Source: Hermodice carunculata (taxonomy: Eukaryota > Annelida > Polychaeta > Eunicida > Amphinomidae). Taken from it: a stretch of DNA of 64,000 bases. The notes below the pieces were generated by a model. That model was given only the letters and a program-made list of their open reading frames with translations. It ran no database searches and was not told the DNA's origin. Within the stretch, counting starts at the first letter, position 1; each line of letters begins with the position of its first letter. The translations under genes and the position numbers were made by a program. Positions 24,994-36,900 of this stretch are shown here, piece after piece. Location of the stretch: the NCBI GenBank assembly GCA_964020975.1, contig OZ026619.1:96208804-96272803 (forward strand), in the 5' to 3' direction.

Positions 24994-27900
24994 CAGAAAA
25001 ATACAGTGAAACCCATCTCTTTCTGTTTCACAATTTAAATCATCTTCATAAGGGAACAATTGATTTTACATGTTTAGTGCTTACACTGACACCCCATCAA
25101 GTTACATTCTTCAAGTATTCTGTGTGGCTAAATCTACCCCATAATCAATCATAATGATAAATGAAAGGTCTTTCTATTCTTGTCCATGTGACCAAGCAAA
25201 GACACATTGTCTGTCTTCCTCCTTTTGACGGGTCAAACTCTGTCTTTTTGGCACATCGTGTGCCTACTTTCTTCCAAAATTTGTCTTTCAATTGCATAGT
25301 CAGTATTTGGGTTTACCATAGTACAGTGGTACCTGCTGTATGCAACCACTGTAGTGAACATCCACACTGCTTCTTGTGGCCACTCCACTTGGACATAGAA
25401 GTCAGCTTCTTTGTAAATTTACCTGCAGTGACAGGTCGCCTGCTGTATGTGGCCACCTTTTCTTTGCTAAAGGGGTGGCCACATACAGCAGGTTCCACTG
25501 AACATGTTAAAATTCACGTTTTGTGGTGCAAAATGGCAAACTTAATCCACGGGGCAGTCCAAAAATATGCGACTGTCAATTTGCAGACCTATATTAGATC
25601 CGCAACATATCAAATTTTCTAAGCTTAATGTTCATAGATCTTAATGATACTACGCGTACACTTATGTGTGTATGGTACTACAGGTGTAACCCAGGTGGAA
25701 TAATAACAAAGTCCCAACAAAAGTCATTTCAACACTATTCATAGCAACAAGGCACTTCTTGGCCAGGTATTCATAGGTACAGTGTCTCATACCGGCTTAA
25801 CAGTTTTCACTGCATAGCTACAGCTGCCGTATATGGGCTGGCTCACAGAAGGTGTCATGTGACCAGCCAGATAAGCTGATGTTGTCATGGCCATTATCCA
25901 AAAAATTCTGATGATAGTGTGGTTTAAATACATGTTGTATTTCTATATGGTGCAGAACACAATGGCAAACACTTTCTTATATACAACACGTACAGCATTT
26001 TTGAGCCACAGACGGGAAATTCTGTTTTATCATGTCCTTGCAAGCTGATGTATATGTAGTTGACGTTGGCTACTTAACCATTTGTTCAGCCAGACTGAAA
26101 AAAACATTAGCATTTGGCTAATTGGCAAATGGTATCAACAGTCCCTGTCTGAGGGTTAATGAACAGATGATGAAACATCACTAACAATACGTTTCACTGA
26201 TTTAAAGAGAACACCATTATGTAAGACATTTTGTTTCTCGCTGTGAAATAATCTTTATAGTGGAGATTGAACATTCCATGTACAACGTTTTGGTCACCTT
26301 TGACCACCAAAGTTCCCCAGTGAGTAGATTTCACTGACCTGAAGTAGCCCATATGGAACTGGGTACTATCTTCGCCTTTCAGGACAGTCAGGAATTCTGG
26401 GGGATCGTAGTAATATCGCCAGTGTCGAAGGTAACATGGAACCTTGCCACCACTGTTGACTTTCTTACACTTTCCTGCCAAGACGTCGTAAGGTCCAACC
26501 AATCGCAGGCCCAGGCTGGACTCCAGGGCATCTAAAACACACAGATCATGTGTACTGATCACATGATTCCATAGGTAAGCTGCCAGTTAGGAAATTCAGC
26601 CAGCTAATCAGTGATAATGCTGATAAACAGTTGTGAATCCCACAACTTAACATTAGGGGGCAAGGTTACAAAGCCAACCACATTTCTAAGAACATTGGGT
26701 AGTTGTTGTACCTATCATCACCTTTTTTTTTGGGGGGGGGGAGGGAGAGGGGAGTGTTACTTTCTCAGGAAATCTTCACAATAACAACTAACTGCGGAAA
26801 TATCAAAATTTATCAATTTTGCTTGCACGTTATAAAGCAACTACACATGGCTGTGTAATTTGGAAGACCACCTGCTTTATGGGACCACTCCTTGGATGAC
26901 CCTAGGGGTGGTCTTACAAAGGAGGGTCTACTGTATATTAAATTTGTCATGGCATGGCACTACACTGACCATAACCACAGCTGGTCTTGATGCAGTGAAC
27001 ACATAAGCATGATTTCAGGAAGAAATAATAACAGTATTTACCACTGGTCAGGCATACCTTCTGGCTTTTTACTGTTGACAGTTTTTGCTAATTCCCAGAA
27101 TTCATAGAAATCACTGGGCATGTCCACCAGGAATTTGTGCTTGATGTTTTCCTTTACATCAGTAGGAGAGTCAGGAGTCTGGTCAGCAGCCTGTCCCTCT
27201 GCACTTGTCTGGGAATCCTCCTGCTTGCTGGGGCTTCCACAATCACTGTCTGAGTCTAGAAGCAAAGAAATGCACACACAATGATGGTTGTATTCCACAG
27301 TATGGTGTAGCATGGATATTATTTGCACGCGTCATAGTAAATATTGTTATATCTGATTTGGTATTTTGATCTTGCATAGTAAATTCAACTGCAAGGAGGC
27401 AATAGTACAGTCCAAGTTAACGAGATAATGTGGTCTGATCAATGCTGAGCACTCTCTTCATACATCAACACTCTCCAATTTGTGCATGATGGAAAAACTG
27501 CTTCAGAAGAAGGATAGTCCCATACCCTAAGCAGATGAAAGGCCAGGTCAGGTACAGGGGGGGTCCAGGTTAAGCTTTTATCTGTTCCTTGGCATGCACA
27601 TTATGCTTATTATACTGATAAGCATAGCAGGGTGCCTACTAAAACCTTATGGTATAGCCAAAATAAATTATTAACACCCCGGTGTTATCTGGTACTTGGT
27701 CACTACTTAAATGCCTCTCCACTTAATTCTTTATGGGCTGCTTGTCTGGTCTGACTTAACTAACCTGTCACCAAGCACTATACTACAGGTAAAACACAAA
27801 CAACAATATTGTGTGGGAGATGGAGTCCATTTTTAATGCATTTGACACATTTCAAGAAAGAATAATATTTACATTGACCTTAATCATTTACAAGTAATCA

Positions 27901-30900
27901 TTCAGACAGGATAAGTACATGGCACTGAGCCTACAGTATGCTCATGGGACATTGTGGGTCCAGTAAACGCCCCACAACACATATCATCAATACTCAGCGT
28001 ACCTGAAGGAAATCTTATAGTGTAACAATCTAATTACCGCAATTCTCATAACAAATCGCTCTTCACCTAAAAAACCCTGGTGGTCACCCAGTCAGGGAAA
28101 AAAGGCGAGGGAGTGTACCTTACACTTCATATATTACCCATATATCTCTCTACCTGAGGGGAATATTGAAATGTAACCATCAAATTATCTCATAACCATC
28201 TATTTATCTCACCAGTTACAGCCATTATCTTAACTACGTTACTTCTCGCCCAAAAAACCCTGGTGGTCACAAAGCCAGGGAAAAAAGGCAAGGCTATATA
28301 CTTGCACTTCATATATTACCCATATCTCTCTACCTGAAGGAAATATTAGGGTGTAACCGTATAATTATCTCACCAGTTACAGCAATTATCTTAACTACAT
28401 TACTCTTCACCTAAAAAACCCTGGTGGTCGCCCAATCAGGGAAAAAGGCAAGGCAGTATGCTTACACTTCACATTGTTCCTGTATATCTCTTTAAAATTT
28501 TATCAGTATAAAAATTGCCCAAAAAACCCAGTACAATTATACCAGTGTGACTTCATTGGAGGCTGGGAAAAAGGGCTGAATACTCAGGCAACTTTTGATT
28601 GGATTTATCTTACAATTTCCTTCACACTAAAAAACCAGCTCTTTGTAGCTGGAAAAAGCGTCAGGAAACTAAACATGGTTAAGCCGATGTACAAGTATCA
28701 ATAACACAATTTGTGGCAGGAACGAGCGAGGAGGTAGGTGTGTGAAAAGGCTTTTGTGTGGCACAGGCTGAGAACTGCTGTACAATTTCGACTGAGTGTT
28801 GTGAACATTCAAATTTAACAGAAATTATCTCCTTCTGATTCGTGATTTCTTATGACTTTCCTCCTCGGTGATCTGATTTGGAATGAGCGCGAAAGATGCT
28901 GAATGCATGAATCAATCTCCTTCGATCCTGATAGGCTGACCTTATTCTCGTGGGCACGTGCTATCCCGACACATCTCGCGATGCCCCAAGCACGTAACCG
29001 ATGTAAACATGAGAAAACGCCCAGCCAACCCATAAAACAAATTAAGTACCTTCATTTTTATTTATGGGCTACTTGTCTGGTCTGACTTAACTAACCTGTC
29101 ACCAACCACTATACTACAGGTAAAACACAAACAACAATATTGTGCAGGAGATGGAGTTCATTTTTAATGCATTTGACACATTTCAAGAAAGAATAATATT
29201 TACATTGACCTTAATCATTTACAAGTAATCATTCAGACAGGATAAGTACATGGCACTACAGTATGCTCATGGGACATTGTGGGTCCAGTAAGCGCCAAAG
29301 ACCGACCCGGTGTTTATACACGGGCGGTGGTCACCCCACAAAGGCCCCAACACCCAGTTCCTTAATTAGTATAGAATATATTTCTTGAATGCATTGGACT
29401 TCCATCTCCCTAGTTGACGGATGGCTGCATCCGACATGCCTAGTTGAGCAGCATAGGTGGCGCCCCCTATCCTGAAACTGTGCCCTTTGTAGCTTTGGGG
29501 ATCTAAGCCCAAAGCTTTTATTGCTTTTGTCAACACACCTGTGAATTCTACCCTATGGACAGCTTGTTTATCCTGTTTGCAGAATGAGGACCCTTGCTGG
29601 TTACCTCTTACTCCAAGATATTTGCGCAAACAGTGAACAGGGCAAATGTGCACATCTGGGTGGCATTGTAACAGGACCTTTGACACTTCCCCCTTAGAGA
29701 ACTTGTAGGAGTTTAATACTAGAACATATTCATTGGGCACCCCAGCATTGTGCACATCTTTGAACTGCCGGGTGTGTGCTTGGTCATTTGAAGTTTTGCA
29801 AATCTCGCCTATGCCCAAGAGGGCAAAGAAAGCTGTAGAAAACATAGCATTGTACAAGATTTGGGTGAAATCCGTTAGCCGAAGTGAAGGCAGACCACGC
29901 CTGATGAGCTGGCCTAATAGCTCTATGGTTATAGGGAGACGCACATCAGATTTTGATTTCTGCTCCATATTCGAAACGCCGTCAGTTGTTTTGTTGACTA
30001 AGTATGATGTCATGGGGTCAGCAACCCCTCTGATTTTGTGGAAAAATGAGACCGCGGAGCAGTATGTTTTTATAGAACTACATTTATATCCCTTTTCTTT
30101 CAAATAAGCAACAAACAATGCCATGCTTGTGGGCGTGAATGGAAGACTGATTTGTGTTTGAGAAATAAATTGGCACATTTGGGAATGTGCGAAAGCATAT
30201 GTCTTTTGTGTAGATTTTGCCAAAGATCTAGTTAGAATATGACTCAGTCTATCTTCCAAGAATGCGGTTGAAGCTGCTCTGGGATCTCGGTCTGCTGGTG
30301 GTCCAACCAAGGTGCTAACTGGAGGAGCTCCTGCAAATTCATGTCCCGTGATAATTTGTCGGCCAAAACATTAGATTCACCCTTGACATGCATTGCTTTG
30401 CACATTACATTGAATTACATGGATGTTATAACAAATTCTCTCATGAGTGACATCAGAAAATTCTCTTTGGAAGTTGCTTTGTTAATGACAAAAACTAGAG
30501 CTTGGTTGGCTGTATGAATAATTATTCGTTTGTTGCAGATGTGCGGTCCCCACACTTTCAGAGCAACAAGAATATGGAAGAACTCTAAAATTGTGATGTT
30601 CAAAGACTGCCATGATGGAGGGTAGCGGCCTTGCAGTCAGTGACTTCCAAAGATTGCCCCAAAGCCAAATTTACATGCATCAGAGTGGAAATGCAACGTG
30701 TGGTCAAGAGTCCAAAATCGGTCAAGAAAAAATGTTTTGCCATTAAATAATTCCAGAAACTTCTGCCAGGCCCTAAGATCTTCCTTTGCTTGTTGAGACA
30801 GTCTTATCCTGTGCCAAGGCTTTGTTATCCCAATTGTGAGGTTGATCAATCTGCGCAAAAAAGTCCGACCAGGAATAATGACTTAACAGGCAAAATTGAG

Positions 30901-33900
30901 TGTGCCAATAATTGACTGCAATTCTTGCAGGGTAATTTTCTTTTTTGTCAATGCATCTGAGATCCGTGATTTGAATTTTACCAGCTTATCGGGAGGGAGT
31001 CTGGCCTCGAACTTTACAGTGTCTAGTTCGATGCCAGCGAATGTCATTATCTGAGAAGGTCGGACAATGCCTCTCCACTTAATTGTTTATCAGTGATAAA
31101 GCTGGACTGCATGCTGTGCCTTGAAGGTTTGATTCATTTGTAACAGCAGCCAGATCTGAGGGGAAAATGTGGTGGGAATAACGGAATAATCAAGGCCTGA
31201 ATTTTGTCAACTAAACATAAATGTTATGATTCATAAAATGACAACAAAAGATTTAGACAATTACTGGATTTGACTTGTAAAATAACATTTTTCCATGATC
31301 TGGTGGCATTCAAGTGGTTTTTTTTATCACCTTAGGCATGTTAGGGGCCGTCCAAAATTCTCAACATTTTTACTTATGTCCAAAATGACCATAAATTTTT
31401 ACCCTCCCTCCTTATGTTTATGCCATCATCAACATTTTTTCCAGACTTACTGCAAATACAGACACTCAACCGCATATAATATGACCGAAATGCTAAGATA
31501 AGGAGTGCATACAGTTTTCCTTGTCTATGCTTAATAAAGTAAATTTATTCTTGTATAAATATTAAGCAAATAAAGGGGACAAACAAAATATAAAACTTTA
31601 CTTTGATATACCTTTATTATTTTAAAAAAGATATCAGTATTCTACAAACTCTCCTGCTTTGATTGTTGATGGTTGATGGGAGGAAAGGGTTAAAATGCAA
31701 AGTGACACCTGGTGGCAGGTTGAAATTTTACAGGGGAACTGAAAATAATGTATGTAGAAAATCAACATTTTTTAGGGTTGAAAGTTATGGTCATCTGGCT
31801 CTGACCCTCCCGCCCATGGCCATTTTTGACATAGATGAAAATGTTGGCAATTATGGGCGGCCCCTTAGCCCTTTTACAGCAAAAAGCAATTAAAACAGAC
31901 ATGCTATCCAGATGTGTTTACAGTCAACTATCAACATTTTAAGTGGAATAATGCAGTCTCCCACTTCACTCTCAGGCACTTTGACCCAGTGGTCATCTGA
32001 GGTAAAAAAAACAAGAGGCCAATGGGCCTAATGCTCTGCTGGCATCGTGGCTATACTGCACCTGTTCATTTCAAAGCTGTGAGTCCTCAAGTGGCTTCTG
32101 AACATATAAAACTTATGTACATTTAATGTAAAACTTGTCCACTAGATAACACTTTGCTCCACATGTAATCATAGCTTAATTGTGCAACTCCTATGATGAA
32201 TATTGTTGCATGTGCAAAGAAAACAATCTGTGAGTCCTTAACTTTATGTCCTCAGTGTCCTTGGGACAGAAGATCAAGGACACCCAGACTTAGTAATACA
32301 AGTGGCCCATAGGCCTACCTGGTGCTGTGCTGACATTGCCATTGAAGTCCAAGCTACACCCTGCCATTACAAAATCACCTCTTTCAACTTCACAGGCATG
32401 GTGACCTCACAAAAATACGTCAAGGTCACTGATACAGTGGTACCTGTCTTGAGAGATCTCTCCAATGAGAGACCGCATATCTTTTTTAACACCACTCTCT
32501 CAGAACACTGTGTTATCTTTTCCATGTTATTATACCTCTAATGAAAGACCACCTGTTTTGAGAGACCACATTTTCACCTGCCCTCGGGGCGGTCTCTCAA
32601 GACAGGGACCACTATTATATATGATTCTGGCTTTGGACATTGTCTATATATCATATAAATTTGGCAAGTCTAATCTAATTACAAGATACGGAATTTTAGG
32701 GGCGCCACTAGTATCATTATCAACTTAGACTTTGACCTTCCCCACAATCCCACCAAATTTGGTGAAGATCTGCAAAAAAATAAAGATGCTAGAGTGTTCA
32801 CCAGATTTTCACATTTTGACCCCTATATTACATACTAACGTAGGTCGCACCACCAATATCAAAAGCAGCCTAGATTTTCATATTCCTGATAAGTCCTGAA
32901 AGTTATATTGGGCTAACTTGAAAACTGTGGACGGTATTGTGCTAATGAACAAAAGTTTACAAACGGAAAGACGGACAGACATGAGCGGTCGCATAAGCTC
33001 TGCGACCTTTGGTCAGCAGAGCTATAAAGGGAGCTTATAGGAATGCAGTACTGTTGTGGAAAATAGGTATGTTTTGACCTGGATACGTTTTGATTTGGGT
33101 ATGTTTTGACTTGGTTACATTTTGACCTGGGTAACTTTTGATTTGGGTGCATTTTGATGAGTCACAACGTACCTGGGTACGTTTTGACTTGAGAATGTGT
33201 TGACCTGCATACATTTTGACTTGGGTATGTTTTGACTGAGGTACGTTTTGACTTGGGTATGTTTTGACCAGGAGTCTAAATTGGCACACAGATATAGTCC
33301 AAGTCTCTTAACTGATACATCAGGTATCCTTTCATGACCCTTGATGACAGAGGTCACACTTTGGGGCCTTAAAAAGAGTATCCTTTCATGGCCCATGATG
33401 ACTGACCACTTTGAGCCATTAAAAGCATATCCTTTTATGGCCTTTGATGACAGACCAATTTGGGGCCATTACAAGAGTATCCTTTTATGGCCCTTGATGA
33501 CAGACTACTCTGGGCCATTAAAAATGTATACTTTCATGGCCCTTGATGACAGACCAATTGGGGGCCATTAAAAAGTATTCTTTCATAGTACTTGATGACA
33601 GACCACTCTGGGGCCATTAAAAGAGTATCCTTTCATAGTCCTTGATGACAGACCACTCTGGGGCCATTAAAAGAGTATCCTTTCATGGCCCTTGATGACA
33701 GACCAGGATATAGTGCTCCACTATACATGCTTTATGTACACTAACCGTCACTGTATTGTCGAACGTAGCCGGATGTGTTGCCTGGAGCACCAACCTCCAC
33801 TGCAGCAGCCACCTTGTTGTCTCCATCTCCCTCAGCTGTGTCTACTTTTGATTTCTGGAAATAATCCTGAATCTTACTTCGTTTCCTTGCTGGTTCTTTT

Positions 33901-36900
33901 GTTTCCTTTGAAAAGAAGAAAAGGCACTTTATAGACAAGAACAGTCTGATATTATAAACATCAATTTATATAATATGGCAATTTGAAATTGTTAATGTAT
34001 TAAACATGTTAATCTACTACATGAAAAATCCTGTATATCATTTTGACACACCGTATTCAGAATATCATAAAAGTTTGTTCCACCTGTACAATCCCAGATA
34101 AATTTTTCCAGTAAATCACACAATGTTGTCCTGTTGACCTTTGACCACTTTGTACTGTTAGGTCACGTGCACAAACAATAACAAGGCTGTGGTTGACAAC
34201 AATTTCAAAGGACAATGCACAATGATCAGGGAACCTACACAGGGCAAGACACTTCTCACCAAGGTCTACTTGTCCTAAGACAAGTGCTCCTATCTTTTAC
34301 ATGTTAATTTTCACAAATTTTACTTGTCCCAGACAATAGGACATGTAAATTGGTGAGCCCTGATGTAAGGTCTTACACTTCCATATACGAAATAAGTGTA
34401 AACGGTACTTTGTCACATGCAACTTAATCAATGCATGTAGGATTCATTGCGTTTGCACTAAAACATGTAGGTTTACCTGTTAGATTGCCTAGTTTTCATC
34501 CATTTACTATACGCTGTTTTGCAGACATACATAGGTTTAAAATGCTGCTACCATTATCATCCACTTTTCTCTTAATCAAAGTTGTGTCTTTTATCAAAAT
34601 TTTGATCTTCAATATTATTTTCAGGCAAAGGTATACAAACAATGTCTGCTTTGTCAGTGGGTACCCAATTGTATTCAGTATTGGTTGACGCCTTGAAATC
34701 ACCCATTAATATACATAGACCATTCTTTTTTTTGTAAAATTCGATATATCACTGAAAAGTATCTCAAACAAGTAAATACAACTGAAATATACTCTGTTGA
34801 TAGGTGGAACATACACAGTTCCAATATAAATATCTTTATCTGAATGGATAAAAATTTTATCAAGTTTTATCCACACTATATCTGTGTGATTTACTTCTAG
34901 ACATGCAAAACTCTCTGAAAGATTTCACTTCATATACACACAAATGCCACCTGAATGTGTTTTTGCCCTCTTCTGCTTTCTTCTTATACCTTTGTGTGTA
35001 ATAAAACCATCAATTTCAACATTTGTTTCAGGGGATGCATGCATTTCTACTAAACCACAGATATCAAACTGTTCAATACGACAAATGAAGTCATGATCCT
35101 CAAATTTAGATATAGACTGACCACAGACTTGTTGTCTGTTGCCATGAATGTTTCATGATGTAATTTTTAGATTATCCATTTTACAAAAGCAGTTTTGAGT
35201 TTATTTACATATATCTATATAAGAATTATGCAGAGCATCAAAATTTTTATTCATTTTAAGCATTTTATAACTTAGATGTTGGTTCCAAATTTTAAGAATG
35301 GATAGAGAATATATGAAGCTAACAAATGCTACAAAAGTCAATAAATAAGCTGTAAAACACCAGTTTATATTCTCTACTACCTTAAAGTTACATCATTACA
35401 CAGATTTCTTTGGTTTTTGATTCACTCATCCATTTCCTTCAATTTTCTCAATGATTTTTTAACCCCCATGTACATGTATATGCCAATCATGCCTGCCACA
35501 GGCGTTATGATGATATGACAAGCAATAAATTACATGTGTATCAAAGTCTCTCTACCCTCTTCCAGCAGTCCATGAACATCACTGTAGTGTGATGGCTGCT
35601 ACAGCTGGGTGTCCTACTTCTCGCAAGGTAACAGGCTCTTGCATCGCACGATCCTGGTGTTAACAATGGGTACTATATATAATACTGCACTGGTGGTATT
35701 CTCATCACTGGCTTTCACACAGAATAGAAGAACAATACTTACAAATGTTCATGTATGGTTAGCATTAAATTTTGAGAACTGAAGATGAAGGTGTGTGGCC
35801 CTGCCATTATAATGTATTCATAACAGAACTTCAAATAATTTTAGTTGTTGAATCTGGAAGTTTTGATATCACTCTCATTTCTCTACTTCAGCACTAAACA
35901 TAATGAAAAGCCTTGTGAAAGTAGTTTTGATATATGAATCATAATATGAATATACAAACTTGGACAGATTCAACTCAGGCACGTCCCAACATCACATAAT
36001 CCTCCCACCACAACAAACTCAGAGATCATAAAAACCCTGACCAGGACAAGGAACACACATGCAATAAACAAGGATATCACGCCGTTAGTCTGCGGGGTGT
36101 CCACATACCTTCTGGAGACGCAGTTTCAAGTTGGGACACACCCGAATCATCATTAATAATGGAAAGAATATGAAGTGGACACCCTGATATTATGAAATCT
36201 GGACAAATTTGGCATTTTGGACACCCAGATATCAAATTCTGGCTAATACCTTGCATGATATGCATACATATCATTAGTTTTGGGTGACAGCTATTACAGA
36301 CTTGCTATAGTTTGGAATTTCTGATCAGGGTTGGGTCACTGTTTGACTCTACAGCTACCAACACACTGTTACTGCATACGTTTACAAGCACTTCTCCTTT
36401 GTGCACACATTTTTAGCCTGCTGAAATCTGTACCCAGTAAAACTTTGGAAAATTAATGACAATGACCCTAACCTCCCTATTCATGACATTGAGTGCTATT
36501 TACAGGCATCATACCAAGAAATGAGAAATCAAGGCACAAAAATGGCACCCGAGTCAAAACAGGCAGGCTGTCTGAACATGGTAGCTTAATGGTCAAAATA
36601 ATATTTTCAATTACAATGTGTCTACAGTAAATGGCCTGGTACCCAGGATATATACAATAAAACCTGTGAAACCTGAACGCAACATGGACCAAAATAAAAT
36701 GTTCGGGTTTTGCAGGTGTTGGGTGGGTGGGTGGGGGGGGGATGCTGAAAGGGACTGCCATGACAGGATGTTATACAATGTACATGTATCATGTGTATGT
36801 ATGTTTACCCTCAGTAAAAAGGCTTCTCAAGTGTTTATACAAGCTTACACATCCTGTTTATTTACATTCATTTCTCAGGAAATACTGAAGGCAGCTTTGG

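Larger units (their letters stand above)
27711..31085 (-). mobile_element. DIRS-type (tyrosine-recombinase) retrotransposon fossil
   Basis: This retroelement relic lies in HPF1 intron 2 on the minus strand. In coding order its parts are: the end of a reverse transcriptase (about 31,085-30,860, [14 protein letters not shown]), an RNase H region (about 30,860-30,415, [15 protein letters not shown]), and a tyrosine recombinase (30,310-29,366). That order is typical of DIRS/Ngaro elements, which use a tyrosine recombinase instead of an integrase. A direct repeat of about 240 bp (27,731-27,972 and 29,062-29,296) fits the split repeats of this group. An exact 18-bp repeat lies at the outer edges (27,711 and 31,068). 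The copy is incomplete and broken, with at least a few breaks. The long open recombinase frame suggests moderate age. Confidence 0.8.

Noticed and set aside
36077-36274. Possible HPF1 exon ending at a GTATGTGG donor
   Set aside because: The PBZ exon at 42,974-43,069 joins exon 2 in phase 0 with a recognisable domain, whereas this frame has no domain and its best reading is in phase 1.
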